A program made the position numbers and the translations under genes. The notes beneath the pieces were generated by a model, which saw only the letters and a program-made list of their open reading frames with translations, searched no databases and was not told the origin of the DNA. From Spongiibacteraceae bacterium (GTDB taxonomy: Bacteria; Pseudomonadota; Gammaproteobacteria; Pseudomonadales; Dasaniaceae), in NCBI GenBank assembly GCA_028280715.1, contig JANQLG010000050.1, positions 124,001-188,000 on the forward strand: a stretch of 64,000 nucleotides of DNA, given 5' to 3'. Below, one piece after another: positions 27,388-37,444 of this stretch. Positions within the stretch are counted from its first letter, which is position 1, and each line of letters starts with the position of its first letter.

Positions 27388-27904
27388 GTGCCTTTCCAAT
27401 ATTTAACCGTCAATCAAGCAAAAAACATTTGGAATGTACCTGTTAAAGCAGTACCTAATCCAAACAAAATCATCATAATTGTTAGTGAATCAACCTTTGT
27501 ACGCATTTCAAAATCTCTGTAAATCAGCTCGGATTTTTTATTATCACAGTCCCATTAGTTCTCTACTGCCTGGCAATAACCCTTAGAATGCCAAACAAAA
27601 GTAAGACTGCACCTTTTAAGCTAGGCGATATTAATGACCTAAGCAAAGCTAACTGCAAAGCTTGTGATGCCGCGACTATTAGTCTTGTTAAGGCGGTCAC
27701 AAAGAGAGCGTCCCTGACCAAATTACTGGCAGCTATCAAATTGCCGAATGACCTATTCAAATTTAATGCCAACCAGAATTCCCCCCCAAATCCCAACAAA
27801 ACCGGGTGGGGGCAGCATTTTTACCATTAAAGACGGTCAAAAAACAACCTGAAACGCACCAAACTGGGGAAAAATGAATCAGAGTTGGGCAAATACCCCG
27901 CTCT
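27388..27904. other. Intergenic region between fau and ilvA
   Basis: A 517-base stretch between convergent genes. It holds a plausible 30-codon membrane-peptide gene on the minus strand (27414-27506, listed separately). Two overlapping opposite frames at about 27563-27830 are open but match nothing I know. C-rich and G-rich runs at 27781-27812 could fold, followed by a T run, giving a possible rightward terminator. Otherwise nothing is clear. Confidence 0.4.
27414..27506 (-). CDS. Candidate 30-residue membrane peptide
   Basis: An ATG frame of 31 codons ending TGA encodes a charged start (MRTKVDS) followed by one hydrophobic helix of about 22 residues (TIMMILFGLGTALTGTF, then QMFFA). AGAG lies nine bases upstream of the ATG. 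The shape is that of a small single-pass membrane protein. I do not recognise a family. It could also be a chance open frame in an intergenic region. Confidence 0.35.
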   Translation of the reverse strand: MRTKVDSLTIMMILFGLGTALTGTFQMFFA

Positions 27905-29434
27905 TTAGGATCTATTCCCCTTGAGAAATAGTTGATAGGCAGGGTTATCAGTCTCTTCGACAAAGCTGTAGTGCAATTTATTGAGGAAAGCTACTACCTG
28001 TTTGCGGTCAGACTTTGCCGCCTGCAAACCTACCAGCACACGGCCGTAGGCTGCTCCGTGATTGCGGTAGTGAAACATGGAAATATTCCAACGCTGGCCC
28101 AGCTTGGTCAGAAAGTTCAGTAGAGCACCGGGCCGCTCGGGAAACTCAAACCGATATAACAACTCTTCCTCAACCTGCTCGGGAGCATGGCCACCCACCA
28201 TATGGCGAATATGCAGCTTGGCCATTTCGTTCTCGGTCAGATCAACTACCGGATATCCCTTTTGTTGTAGCGTAGACACCAGCTCTTCTCGATCCACGCC
28301 GTCGCCATCAATCTTTACACCCACAAAAATTTGCGCCTGTTTGCTATCACCGTAACGGTAATTAAATTCGGTAATACTGCGTTTACCCAGCATCGAACAG
28401 AATTTCTTAAAGCTGCCGGGTCGCTCAGGGATGGTGACACTAAGAATTGCCTCACGCTTTTCACCAATCTCAGTGCGCTCGGAGATATAACGCAAGCGAT
28501 CAAAATTGGTATTGGCACCACTGTCGATGGCCAGTAAGGTTTGATCAGATACTTGATGCTGCTCAACATATTTTTTCAGGCCGGCCAAGGCTGTCGCTCC
28601 AGCGGGCTCGGCAATAGAACGCGTGTCATCAAAAATATCTTTGATCGCAGCACAGATTTCATCGGTACTCACAGTGATAACTTCATCAACCGTTTTACGA
28701 ATGACCCGAAAGGTTTCCTTGCCAATCTGCGCCACAGCGACACCGTCAGCAAATATCCCTACTTGAGGCAGCACCACTCGACGCCCTTTCTCCATAGCCA
28801 CTTTTAAGCAGGCTGCATCTTCTGGCTCAACACCGATAACCTTTATTTCCGGACGCACATATTTGATATAGGCGGCGACTCCAGCCAACAAACCACCGCC
28901 ACCAACGGGAACAAATACAGCATCCAGCGGCCCATTGTGCTGACGAAGAATTTCCATACCAATTGTTCCCTGTCCAGCAATCACATCGGGATCATCATAG
29001 GGATGGATATACACCAGTCCCTTTTCCTCCACCATACGCTGGGCGTGGGCTGATGCCTCATCATAGGTATCGCCATGCAATACCACCCTGGCACCTCGGC
29101 TTCTCACTGCATCAACTTTGATTTGTGGCGTCGTCCTTGGCATAACAATTATGGCATTTACCCCCATCCTCATCGCCGCTAAGGCCAAACCTTGCGCATG
29201 ATTACCCGCTGAAGCAGCGATAACGCCCTTGGCCAACTGCTCTTCACTGAGGTGCTGCATCTTGTTATAGGCACCGCGCAATTTAAACGAAAATACTGCC
29301 TGCAGATCTTCGCGCTTCAACAAAATTCTATTGCCAAAACGTTGCGACAACAGCGTTGCCTCATCAATAGGCGTCTCGATGGCAACATCGTAAACACGGG
29401 CATCGAGAATTCTCTTAACGTAAGTGTGCGGCAT
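27905..29434 (-). CDS. ilvA: Threonine ammonia-lyase, biosynthetic (IlvA)
   Basis: A 509-residue PLP enzyme that turns threonine into 2-oxobutanoate, the committed step to isoleucine. The PLP lysine is in FSFKLRGAYNKM; SAGNHAQGLALAA, PVGGGGLLAGVAAYIKY and the PEDAACL region follow. The C-terminal ~170 residues are two ACT-like regulatory domains (ILSVTIPERPGSFKKFCSML and YRFEFPERPGALLNFLTKL), the sites of isoleucine and valine control. The length fits the 514-residue E. coli enzyme. It is divergent from rpiA, as in many relatives. Confidence 0.97.
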   Translation of the reverse strand: MPHTYVKRILDARVYDVAIETPIDEATLLSQRFGNRILLKREDLQAVFSFKLRGAYNKMQHLSEEQLAKGVIAASAGNHAQGLALAAMRMGVNAIIVMPRTTPQIKVDAVRSRGARVVLHGDTYDEASAHAQRMVEEKGLVYIHPYDDPDVIAGQGTIGMEILRQHNGPLDAVFVPVGGGGLLAGVAAYIKYVRPEIKVIGVEPEDAACLKVAMEKGRRVVLPQVGIFADGVAVAQIGKETFRVIRKTVDEVITVSTDEICAAIKDIFDDTRSIAEPAGATALAGLKKYVEQHQVSDQTLLAIDSGANTNFDRLRYISERTEIGEKREAILSVTIPERPGSFKKFCSMLGKRSITEFNYRYGDSKQAQIFVGVKIDGDGVDREELVSTLQQKGYPVVDLTENEMAKLHIRHMVGGHAPEQVEEELLYRFEFPERPGALLNFLTKLGQRWNISMFHYRNHGAAYGRVLVGLQAAKSDRKQVVAFLNKLHYSFVEETDNPAYQLFLKGNRS

Positions 29435-29645
29435 AGTGCATTTCGCTTTGTAAAAATTAAATCGTTGTTTAGGACTACCCTATAAAAATCGCATACTACT
29501 GTCTGATAAAAAAAAATACAGCACCCGCCGTTAAATAAACCGCCAATCTGATCGACTATTAAAGCTTCATCCTTATAATAGCCACTGCTGTCAGACTTTA
29601 CTGGCCATTTACCCCACAAATTTTAATCACAGCTGGTTACTCTCT

Positions 29646-30338
29646 ATGCCCCAAAACGCTATGACCCAAAATGAATTGAAACAAGCGGTAGCACGAGCAG
29701 CACTGGATTACATTCGACCAAAACTTGAGTCGGACAGTGTTATCGGTGTCGGAACCGGGTCCACTGCTAATTATTTCATTGATTATCTGGCAGAGATCAA
29801 AAGTGAGATCTATGCCACTGTCGCCAGCTCTGAAGATTCAGCGGAACGATTGAAAAGCCACGGCATTCCAGTCTATGACTTAAATGCCGTTGATGAAGTC
29901 ACTGTCTATGTCGATGGTGCTGACGAAACCAACCCAAAGCTTGAATTAATCAAAGGCGGAGGCGCAGCCCTGACACGTGAAAAAATTGTTGCTGCTGTGG
30001 CCAAAGAATTTGTGTGTATTGCCGATGGCAGCAAATATGTCAAACAACTTGGTGCCTTCCCCTTACCCATAGAGGTCATTCCGATGGCTCGCAGTCATGT
30101 AGCTAGAGAATTAGTTAAACTCGGAGGTGATCCTGTTTACCGCGAAGATGTCGTAACTGACAACGGCAATATCATTTTAGATGTTTTTAATTTTATGATT
30201 GAAAACCCGGTAGTCACCGAGCAGAAAATTAATCAAATTACTGGCGTTGTCACCAATGGATTATTCGCCATGCGCGCAGCTGATATTTTATTACTTGGTA
30301 CAGCAACAGGCGTTAAGACATTAACCGCAGATAGCTGA
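29646..30338 (+). CDS. rpiA: Ribose-5-phosphate isomerase A
   Basis: A 230-residue RpiA that interconverts ribose-5-phosphate and ribulose-5-phosphate. Motifs are [17 protein letters not shown], the [17 protein letters not shown] block, [28 protein letters not shown], and VCIADGSK. The start could be ATG at 29646 or the ATG five codons later; the second better matches family starts but neither has a clear ribosome site. It is divergent from ilvA and followed by a weak terminator. Confidence 0.96.
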   Translation: MPQNAMTQNELKQAVARAALDYIRPKLESDSVIGVGTGSTANYFIDYLAEIKSEIYATVASSEDSAERLKSHGIPVYDLNAVDEVTVYVDGADETNPKLELIKGGGAALTREKIVAAVAKEFVCIADGSKYVKQLGAFPLPIEVIPMARSHVARELVKLGGDPVYREDVVTDNGNIILDVFNFMIENPVVTEQKINQITGVVTNGLFAMRAADILLLGTATGVKTLTADS

Positions 30339-30848
30339 CTCTAATCCAATCGCAATAAAGGCGCACTTTGATACTGCCACATAGTGTGCTTTTATTCGCA
30401 GCACTATTTCGTTGTATCAAAATTAATTCTAATTTTTTGCTCAATACAGTTGACAACCATCCCCCTACAGGCGCATTCTAGCAACTCCTTTCAACTCAAC
30501 CGGGATAAAGCCAATGAGCATTTTAAATACTTTCATTAGCGCTGATATTGCTGCAAGCACCTCGGTTGTCTCAACTATGTACCTAGGCAGATTACGCAAC
30601 TGTAAGTCACTGTAAACAGGTAAATAGTGATCAGCCATTAGGCTACACCCAGATAAGCTCACAATAGCTTCACAACCGAAAACACCCAATTACTGCTAGC
30701 GCTGTTTTTACCATTGCTGTTTTTAGCATTTTGCGTTTAGCGGCGCTGAGCTGAATAGCACAACTTAATCGTTTCTTAGGCATTTGCATGTCTTTTTACC
30801 GATTTAATAACCCATCTGTTTTTTAGATTGGGGATAAGGATTATTTGT
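30339..30848. other. Intergenic region between rpiA and the MATE gene
   Basis: About 500 bases with the possible rpiA terminator at its left. A leftward frame at 30465-30689 (TTG start) could encode about 74 residues with one hydrophobic segment, but I see no family, no good ribosome site and no context, so it is not called a gene. Short direct repeats (GCTGTTTTTA twice near 30700-30730) occur. The MATE promoter should lie near the right end. Confidence 0.4.
30361..30393 (+). terminator. Possible rpiA terminator
   Basis: GCGCACT (30361-30367) can pair with AGTGTGC (30383-30389) through seven pairs including one G-U, followed by TTTTA. The loop is long (15 bases), so strength is doubtful. Confidence 0.45.
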
Positions 30849-32258
30849 ATGTCACAAAAAACATTATCAAAACCTTCCCTGTGGAAGTTATTCAAACAAG
30901 CGTTATCGGGAAACACAAAACACGATTTCACCAAAGGGCCAATCGGTACTGCTGCGTTTTTATTGGCGATACCCATGGTATTGGAAATGGCAATGGAATC
31001 AATTTTTGCCGTTGTCGATATTTTTTTCGTATCCTCACTGGGCTTTGAAGCAGTTACGGTAGTCGGTTTAACCGAGGCGGTGTTAACGCTGCTCGAAGCC
31101 ATTGCCATTGGTTTAAGTATGGGGGTAACCGCGCTAATTGCCCGACGTATCGGTGAAGGTGATGTAGAAAAAGCCAATATAGTAGCGGGTCAGGCATTAT
31201 GGATCGGGCTCATTGTTGCCCTAATCGTCGCAGCTATTGGTTTTAACTTTGCCGAAGATATTTTGCGGTTGATGGGTGCGGAGCAAGATGTTGTATTACT
31301 TGGCAAAGACTACACCACCATCATGCTGTGCAGCTCCATCACGATTTTATATTTATTTTTAATTAGTGCCATTTTTCGCGGTGCTGGTGATCCTACGATT
31401 GCGATGAGAGCACTCTTGCTCGCTAATGGCTTAAATATCGTACTCGATCCAATATTAATTTTCGGTATTGGCCCTGCACCTGAAATGGGAGTAACCGGTG
31501 CCGCGGTGGCAACCAATATTGGTCGCGGATTAGGCGCTTTATATCTGCTATATCAACTACGCGGACAAGCCAGCAGGATCCAATTGCAATGGCAGCATTT
31601 GCGACCCGCATTCGATGTCATAAAAAGTCTCGTTAAAATATCTATGGGAGGCATCCTGCAATTTTTAATTGCCACAGCGAGCTGGGTAATTCTGATACGC
31701 ATTGTTTCCTCCTATGGCAGCGCTGCTGTTGCAGGTTACACCATTGCACTGCGCGTGATTATATTTACCATCCTGCCCGCTTGGGGACTCAGCAATGCGG
31801 TGGCAACACTGGTTGGCCAAAATATGGGGGCAGGACAACCCGAGCGCGCTGAACAATCGGTCTGGAAGGTTGCACGTTATAATCTGTGCTTCATGTTATT
31901 TGTAGCTGTGATATTTAATATATTTGCTGAACAAATTATTCGCTTATTCAGTATTGATCAGGATGTCATCGAATACGGTGTTAATTGTCTGCGTTATGTG
32001 AGTTATGGTTATGGTTTCTTTGCTATAGGCATGATTGTAATACAGGCTTTCAATGGTGCAGGCGATACGATCACACCAACAAAAATTAACTTTTTTTGTT
32101 ATTGGATGTTACAAATCCCTCTGGCGTATTACCTGGCAACCATGACGCCGCTCGATGCTATCGGCGTGTTTTGGGCAATTACCGTTGCGGAATCGCTGCT
32201 TGCAGTAGTTGGCGTGCTAATTTTTAGGCGCGGCACCTGGAAGATGAAAGCGCTTTAA
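30849..32258 (+). CDS. MATE family efflux transporter
   Basis: A 469-residue multidrug and toxin extrusion protein with twelve predicted membrane helices. Typical blocks are AIPMVLEMAMESIFAVVDIFFV in helix 1, LIARRIGEGD, the AIFRGAGDP loop that marks MATE proteins, and its second-half counterpart VIQAFNGAGDTITPTKINF. It exports drugs or metabolites in exchange for Na+ or H+; the substrate cannot be read. I chose ATG at 30849 because AAGGA lies eight bases upstream; an in-frame TTG at 30828 is also open. A strong hairpin follows the stop. Confidence 0.9.
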   Translation: MSQKTLSKPSLWKLFKQALSGNTKHDFTKGPIGTAAFLLAIPMVLEMAMESIFAVVDIFFVSSLGFEAVTVVGLTEAVLTLLEAIAIGLSMGVTALIARRIGEGDVEKANIVAGQALWIGLIVALIVAAIGFNFAEDILRLMGAEQDVVLLGKDYTTIMLCSSITILYLFLISAIFRGAGDPTIAMRALLLANGLNIVLDPILIFGIGPAPEMGVTGAAVATNIGRGLGALYLLYQLRGQASRIQLQWQHLRPAFDVIKSLVKISMGGILQFLIATASWVILIRIVSSYGSAAVAGYTIALRVIIFTILPAWGLSNAVATLVGQNMGAGQPERAEQSVWKVARYNLCFMLFVAVIFNIFAEQIIRLFSIDQDVIEYGVNCLRYVSYGYGFFAIGMIVIQAFNGAGDTITPTKINFFCYWMLQIPLAYYLATMTPLDAIGVFWAITVAESLLAVVGVLIFRRGTWKMKAL

Positions 32259-32275
32259 TAACTGTTGTAAAAACT

Positions 32276-32313
32276 ATAGCAACAAGGGTTGAATATGTAG
32301 CCCTTGTTGCTAT
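32276..32313. terminator. Hairpin between convergent MATE and lipase genes
   Basis: ATAGCAACAAGGG (32276-32288) pairs perfectly with CCCTTGTTGCTAT (32301-32313), thirteen pairs with a twelve-base loop. It sits in the 66-base gap between two converging genes, as expected of a shared terminator, although no clean T tract follows on either strand. Confidence 0.65.
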
Positions 32314-32324
32314 TACCGATAAAA

Positions 32325-33620
32325 TTAATTTTTACGCTTTAGCTTAATGGGCGGGTTCCACTGCGCGACTCCCGGCACAGCTCTGCCCCAGGTATTTTTA
32401 TATTTGTCGGTTTTACCAGTGAAAAAACGCAATAAAATTCTTTGTATCAAATTCATATTGGGCAAGATACCATGAAACCCACCAAATTCTGTCAGTGCTT
32501 TGTCTGACAACTCCCAGAAACCATAATCATCGGGGGATATCAGCACTAGCTTATCTTCACTCAAAAAAGGTGGTACTGCGCCCTCAAAAGGCACAGTGCC
32601 ATCACCCGTTAAACGCCAATCATCAGGAGGGTTTTTATCTTTCCAGCGATTTTTCACATCAACCTTGTGATCAAATTGGTATACCGGCTTACCTTGAGAT
32701 TTATTAATCTCCTGCCGTATCCGTGTCTTACTATCCACACCCACTATGGTAAGCCAATCATTATCATTTAAACCATGTGTAGATAATTTTAATTTCTTCA
32801 TTTTCTGATGGTGATTTTTTGCCAAAGCCAGTAAATCAGAAAAAATCTTTTCCGCCGTTTCCTTAGGTTTCGTTCCTGGTAAAGCAGTTTCTTTTACATA
32901 CTTGGTTAACGATGTGACAACCGATGGCTGCCAGGTTTTTGCATCAAATAAATGTTGTGGAAAAGCAGGATCAATCGTGATCCCGGCCTTAAATCCAGGC
33001 AATAGTTGGTATAAAGCTGGCGTCACACGAGCAGCTCTACGCTCTGCATGGCTGGGTTTGCCCTGCCCTAAGTTGCCGGCACCAACGGTCAATTTCACAA
33101 TCGACTCAAAGCTGCCCTGAAAAGGAGTTGCCAGTGTACTGACTTTATTAATCGGTAATTTCTTAGATTGATCAGTCAAGCAACGAGAAATCACCAGGCC
33201 ACCCATAGAATGACCGATTAAATTAACTTTTAAATCTTCGCCATAATGTTTGCGGTAATGTGGTAAAAGCTTTGTTCTCTCAATAACTTCTTGAATGAAG
33301 TCTGCCAACTGTTGCTGAGCTATTTCCAGTGGCTGTCGCCAGTCATAGGCAAAGGGATACACTGGCACTTCGTTACCACAAATATCCAAAAACTCTTCAC
33401 GCAACTCATGGATTAATTCCTTATAGGCAACCTCAAACACTTGATCAGGTTTGATCATCGCCGGCTGAGCACTTTCATAGCGCAAATCATTTGGGTGTAG
33501 TGAAACTCGCCGATATTCCTTGCTGAATGTGGCCCAGACCTGCTCAGGCGGCAAAGAATACAAGTCACGTAAAGATGAGGCTGTGATTCCAGGAACAAAA
33601 ATAATCGGGTAAGTCAACAT
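32325..33620 (-). CDS. Alpha/beta-hydrolase, LCAT-like lipase/acyltransferase
   Basis: A 431-residue alpha/beta-hydrolase. It starts with LTYPIIFVPGITASSLRDL, the PIxxVPG oxyanion-side strand typical of lecithin:cholesterol acyltransferase-like enzymes. VYPFAYDWRQPLE also matches that family, and the nucleophile is in LIGHSMGGLV (~residue 138). TGDGTVPFEGAVPP and GGFHGILPN probably supply the aspartate and histidine. There is no signal peptide, so it acts in the cytoplasm or uses another route. The substrate, probably an acyl lipid, is not known. A convergent hairpin separates it from the MATE gene. Confidence 0.8.
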   Translation of the reverse strand: MLTYPIIFVPGITASSLRDLYSLPPEQVWATFSKEYRRVSLHPNDLRYESAQPAMIKPDQVFEVAYKELIHELREEFLDICGNEVPVYPFAYDWRQPLEIAQQQLADFIQEVIERTKLLPHYRKHYGEDLKVNLIGHSMGGLVISRCLTDQSKKLPINKVSTLATPFQGSFESIVKLTVGAGNLGQGKPSHAERRAARVTPALYQLLPGFKAGITIDPAFPQHLFDAKTWQPSVVTSLTKYVKETALPGTKPKETAEKIFSDLLALAKNHHQKMKKLKLSTHGLNDNDWLTIVGVDSKTRIRQEINKSQGKPVYQFDHKVDVKNRWKDKNPPDDWRLTGDGTVPFEGAVPPFLSEDKLVLISPDDYGFWELSDKALTEFGGFHGILPNMNLIQRILLRFFTGKTDKYKNTWGRAVPGVAQWNPPIKLKRKN

Positions 33621-33672
33621 AATGGCATCCTTGAGTGTTGATAATAATATTATTGCTGCTTACCAAGCGTCG

Positions 33673-35481
33673 TTAGTTGGCAAGCTTTTTATCTTCAGCC
33701 ATCACACGATCGATCGCTGCCTTCATATCTTCAAACAAAAAAGGTTTGCTTAAAAAGTCAGTCATACCCACAGCTCTGCACTGCTCTCTCACTTCTTCTT
33801 CAACATGCGCTGTTAGTGCAATAATCGGCGTCACTATCAGCCCTTTTTGTTTTTCAATTTGACGAATACCGGCGGTAGCTGCAAATCCATCCATTTCTGG
33901 CATGTTAATATCCATGAAAATTGCCGAATAAGATTTATTTTGAAAAAAATTGATCGCTTCTTTTCCGGTTTCAGCGATATCAACCAGACAACCAAGCTTA
34001 CCAAGGAACTGAGCACAAATCAGTTGATTGGTTTTGTTATCCTCCACCACAAGAATTCGTAATTCTTTCCATAGATCATCAGAAGACGTTTTTCTACCTT
34101 CTAACCTTTCTTTAAATCTTGCTGTATCAGAAGGTAGTTTGAAAGGAAGTGAAACAGTAAATACTGAACCAATCCCTACAGTAGATTTTAAATCTATTGT
34201 TCCTCCCATTAGATCAACCAGACTCTGCGTGATAGTCAATCCTAGCCCTGTACCTCTATCCGTGGGGCTGTACTGAACAACCTGATGGAAGACTTCAAAT
34301 ATTTGTTGCTGATCATCGGGTTTAATGCCAATGCCGGTATCTTCCACCACTAATTTAATTAGCGCCTTCTCTTCATCTTTTTGTTCACAGGCAAGAACAA
34401 TGGAAACATTGCCACTGTCTGTAAATTTTATGGCATTTCCGACTAAGTTATAAAGAACCTGATGCAGGCGATAGGAATCACCTTCCACCCAACGAGGCAC
34501 GTCATCCTCAATCACACATTCCAGACCGATACCTTTATCAGCTGTCTGTACTGAAAACAGCATAACCAAATTTTCTACCACAGCATGTAGGTTGAATTCC
34601 AAATTAGCTAATGCGAGTTTGCCAGCATTAATTTTTGAGTAATCGAGAATATTATCGATAATATGAAGCAACGTATGTCCTGCTGAATCAATGACTTCTA
34701 CCTGTTGTTTTTGTTCTTTATTAAGATCAGTAAGTGCCAATAGCTGGGTCATTCCCATAACACCATTCATAGGTGTTCGAATTTCATGGGTCATAGCAGC
34801 AAGAAAATTCGCCTTAGCCTGCCCCGCACGCTCCGCCTCTTCCTTGGCCAATTGCAACTCCTTTGCTTGAGCCGATAATTTGGCATTATCACTGAGTGCC
34901 CGCCAATAGGACTGATTCTGCTGTCTACCTGTCGCCAAGATAAAAATGGCAAAAGCTACAATAAAAGAAGCCACCACCCAACCGCCTGGAGCTTCTAATA
35001 AAAAACCAGCTGCTAAAGCCTGCGGCACCGACATCATAAAACAGTAAATTCGCATAAGGGGAAAACTGGGAGATAGTGCAGCAACACCACCCGCACCAAT
35101 GCCTGCGGTAGCCATGATGTTAATCATGACAACTAAATCAACCGTAGGGTTAACAGAATAGACCCAGGTGGAAGCCATAAACCAGACTAGCGCAGGCCCG
35201 ACATAGGATAAGGTTACAATCCAAAAAACAGTTCGTGGATTGAATTTGCTTGCGGAAGTAAGCCGCTGTCCCAAAATAAACCGGGCGCCAGCAAATAAGA
35301 TTAAAATCGCTGTGACAATCACTATGATATCTAGAGATTCCCTCGCGGGAGCCGAACTAAGCGCTGTACCCAGAAATCCCAAAACGTAAAATGGCCCGCC
35401 AAACCGAATGCGGCTCACTAAGTCATTAAGACTTGTTCTACTAATTTGCCTGTTACTAAGATCAGTCACCGAATTAACCAA
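33673..35481 (-). CDS. Membrane hybrid histidine kinase with receiver domain
   Basis: A 602-residue hybrid sensor kinase. About six membrane helices fill residues 30-190, with no periplasmic sensor domain. A short coiled linker leads to the HisKA box FLAAMTHEIRTPMNGVMGMT (phospho-histidine near 231), then the HATPase domain (NLVGNAIKFTD, VEDTGIGIKPDD, GTGLGLTI). A C-terminal REC domain follows with ILVVEDNKTNQ and IFMDINMPEMDG and a lysine in FLSKPF. No cognate regulator is adjacent. The start is TTG at 35481, the only one giving the full length, with a weak ribosome site, so it is uncertain by a few codons. Confidence 0.87.
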   Translation of the reverse strand: MVNSVTDLSNRQISRTSLNDLVSRIRFGGPFYVLGFLGTALSSAPARESLDIIVIVTAILILFAGARFILGQRLTSASKFNPRTVFWIVTLSYVGPALVWFMASTWVYSVNPTVDLVVMINIMATAGIGAGGVAALSPSFPLMRIYCFMMSVPQALAAGFLLEAPGGWVVASFIVAFAIFILATGRQQNQSYWRALSDNAKLSAQAKELQLAKEEAERAGQAKANFLAAMTHEIRTPMNGVMGMTQLLALTDLNKEQKQQVEVIDSAGHTLLHIIDNILDYSKINAGKLALANLEFNLHAVVENLVMLFSVQTADKGIGLECVIEDDVPRWVEGDSYRLHQVLYNLVGNAIKFTDSGNVSIVLACEQKDEEKALIKLVVEDTGIGIKPDDQQQIFEVFHQVVQYSPTDRGTGLGLTITQSLVDLMGGTIDLKSTVGIGSVFTVSLPFKLPSDTARFKERLEGRKTSSDDLWKELRILVVEDNKTNQLICAQFLGKLGCLVDIAETGKEAINFFQNKSYSAIFMDINMPEMDGFAATAGIRQIEKQKGLIVTPIIALTAHVEEEVREQCRAVGMTDFLSKPFLFEDMKAAIDRVMAEDKKLAN

Positions 35482-35580
35482 GGAATTACCAAGAGTTATT
35501 TATTGCTAGTGTGCTATGTTAGCAGTTGCCAGTGCTCTAAACCAATTGACGTCCTGTTAAATCAAGGAGCGCCAAGATAT

Positions 35581-37008
35581 CTACTTAATTTTAATGAAAT
35601 TACCCTCGTCACCAACCAAGTAGACTCTCTCTTTATCAGTAAATATTTTTAAGGTCGGATTAGCCTCAAAGGGGCGCCGAAATAAACCATCACCCACATA
35701 TATTAAACGCTCCCAATCCTCTAAATACTCCTTGATATAAAAAGCTCCTTTGCGCCATTGTATATTGAGGGATCTAAAGGATGACGGCCCACCAAACCGC
35801 CAGGTTAGCTCGCGGTAATCTCCGGTGAAATATTCGTTATCCTTAGCCATCATTTCGGGAGCTTTTTTAACAGCGGGCAGACCATTAACCAAAAAACTTT
35901 CCACTAATCGACTCATTTCCCTTTTAGCTCGGTTATTAAAGGTATTGATCACCAAAAAAAATCCCAATTGCGCATCCTTTTGATAACCGAACTGAGAGAG
36001 ATAACCATCAGCATCACCACCATGCCCAAAGAACAGATACCCCTTTCGATACCACGGATATAATCCTAGCCCATAGCCGTAATCCAATCCCTTCTGTGCT
36101 GCCAGGCTTGCTTCTGGCATCTCTTGCCTGTTCAGCATAGCCGAAGTGAAATGTTGGGAACCGCCATTAAGATAAAGCTGAAGCAATTTAGCCATATCTC
36201 TTGGCTGGAGATTTATTGCCCCTAGAGAAGGATAAATCATGTGCCAATAGGGTATGTTTTCAATACCATCGCGCTGATAACCAGGCACTAAATTTTCCAT
36301 AACTTTTTCAGTAGGCAGCATCGTTGCTGTCGACATATCGAGCGGTTTAAATACAGAAAAAGTTAGCCAATCATTAATATTCTTGCCAGAGGCAATCTCA
36401 AGCACTCTTCCAGCCAAACCGTAACTGGTATTACTGTATGAATGAAAATATCCGGGCTGCCATTGTATTTTTCGTTCACTGAAAAATCGCTGTAATCCCT
36501 CCTGCAATGTCACCATATCATTTGAAGCAAATTCTTCCCGCCCCATATCGGGCAAACCCGCAGTGTGCTCAAGCAATTGTTCTATCGTTATCGGATGTGT
36601 TTCCTTATAGGTATTTTCGTATAAATCATTATCTAAATAATCAGAGGCTTTATCCGATAGTGTTAATTTTCCCTGTGACTCAGCAGCCAATGCTGACAAC
36701 GCCACAAAGGTTTTAGTAATAGAACCAATACGAAAATAAGCATGCTTTGAAACTGGAATAACCGAGCCTGATTTAGCATAGCCTCGTACTTCATCCACTA
36801 AAATGTCATCAGGGGATGTAATCACTAAAGCATACGCAGGAATATTGTGCCGCTCTCTCGTCGCATCCAACTGCTTTATCAGTTGAGAAAAATCCTGTTG
36901 AATTGGATTGATGACTGCAGCATTGACTGATAATTGAGAGCACAACAGCACAATCAGCAGAGCTAAAGACTTAAATATCTGATTAACATAACCCATCGAA
37001 ATATTCAT
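35581..37008 (-). CDS. Serine hydrolase, beta-lactamase class C-like family
   Basis: A 475-residue exported protein with a signal peptide (hydrophobic residues ~11-28, VNAA cleavage region). The beta-lactamase/D-alanyl-peptidase fold has the SxxK nucleophile in GSITKTFVALSAL (~residue 95), the YxN motif in YSNTSYGLAGRVL, and HGGDADGYLSQF replacing the KTG motif. A C-terminal domain of about 100 residues (YREL, FTDKERVYLVGDEGNFIKI) is common in this group (COG1680). It may be an esterase or peptidase; beta-lactam resistance should not be assumed. It neighbours the DUF2784 gene, 37 bases downstream of its stop. Confidence 0.85.
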   Translation of the reverse strand: MNISMGYVNQIFKSLALLIVLLCSQLSVNAAVINPIQQDFSQLIKQLDATRERHNIPAYALVITSPDDILVDEVRGYAKSGSVIPVSKHAYFRIGSITKTFVALSALAAESQGKLTLSDKASDYLDNDLYENTYKETHPITIEQLLEHTAGLPDMGREEFASNDMVTLQEGLQRFFSERKIQWQPGYFHSYSNTSYGLAGRVLEIASGKNINDWLTFSVFKPLDMSTATMLPTEKVMENLVPGYQRDGIENIPYWHMIYPSLGAINLQPRDMAKLLQLYLNGGSQHFTSAMLNRQEMPEASLAAQKGLDYGYGLGLYPWYRKGYLFFGHGGDADGYLSQFGYQKDAQLGFFLVINTFNNRAKREMSRLVESFLVNGLPAVKKAPEMMAKDNEYFTGDYRELTWRFGGPSSFRSLNIQWRKGAFYIKEYLEDWERLIYVGDGLFRRPFEANPTLKIFTDKERVYLVGDEGNFIKIK

Positions 37009-37045
37009 TCAGCCATAACCCATTAGCGCTTAATTAAGATAATTT

Positions 37046-37444
37046 TCACAACCGACGCGGCGGAATAAAATACCAGGTTGCTACCACCAGAGCAGCAAAG
37101 GCGGTATAGCACAAAACAAAAGCCCACCATGGTGCTTGATAATACAATATCATCTCAAGCCAATGCGCGATGAAAGCACCTTGATAGGTTTCTTCACCAC
37201 CTCTTGCTCTCAATGCCCTTTCCCAGATAGTTAATGGGCAACTCAAGCCGAACCATGTCTGCACTGTAACAATGGATATAGCAACAAGATGCAAAACACG
37301 AAACCAAAAGTTTCTGACCCAACTCCAGGACAAGAAGTGACCAACAAGAATAATCAGCAAGCCCAGTACAACAAAGGCGACAAAAAGAGTATGTAGCAAC
37401 AACATCAAGTCAGCTACGATAAGATAAAAAGACTGCGATTCCAT
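37046..37444 (-). CDS. DUF2784 membrane protein
   Basis: A 132-residue inner-membrane protein with four predicted helices. The family hallmark is the cysteine-containing VQTWFGLSCPLTIWERALRARGG followed by a histidine in IAHWLEMILYY. The function of DUF2784 proteins is not known. It lies directly upstream of the serine-hydrolase gene on the same strand and could be co-transcribed with it. Confidence 0.85.
   Translation of the reverse strand: MESQSFYLIVADLMLLLHTLFVAFVVLGLLIILVGHFLSWSWVRNFWFRVLHLVAISIVTVQTWFGLSCPLTIWERALRARGGEETYQGAFIAHWLEMILYYQAPWWAFVLCYTAFAALVVATWYFIPPRRL

Noticed and set aside
27563-27830. Overlapping opposite reading frames of about 80 codons
   Set aside because: Both strands are open over the same DNA, neither has a ribosome site or recognisable family, and the rightward one ends in a low-complexity Pro/Asn stretch.
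30465-30689. Leftward 74-codon frame between rpiA and the MATE gene
   Set aside because: It needs a TTG start directly after a stop codon, lacks a ribosome site and matches no family I know.
35581-37008. AmpC-type beta-lactamase resistance gene
   Set aside because: The SxxK and YxN motifs are present but the KTG motif is HGG and a C-terminal extra domain is present, as in esterase/peptidase-like relatives.
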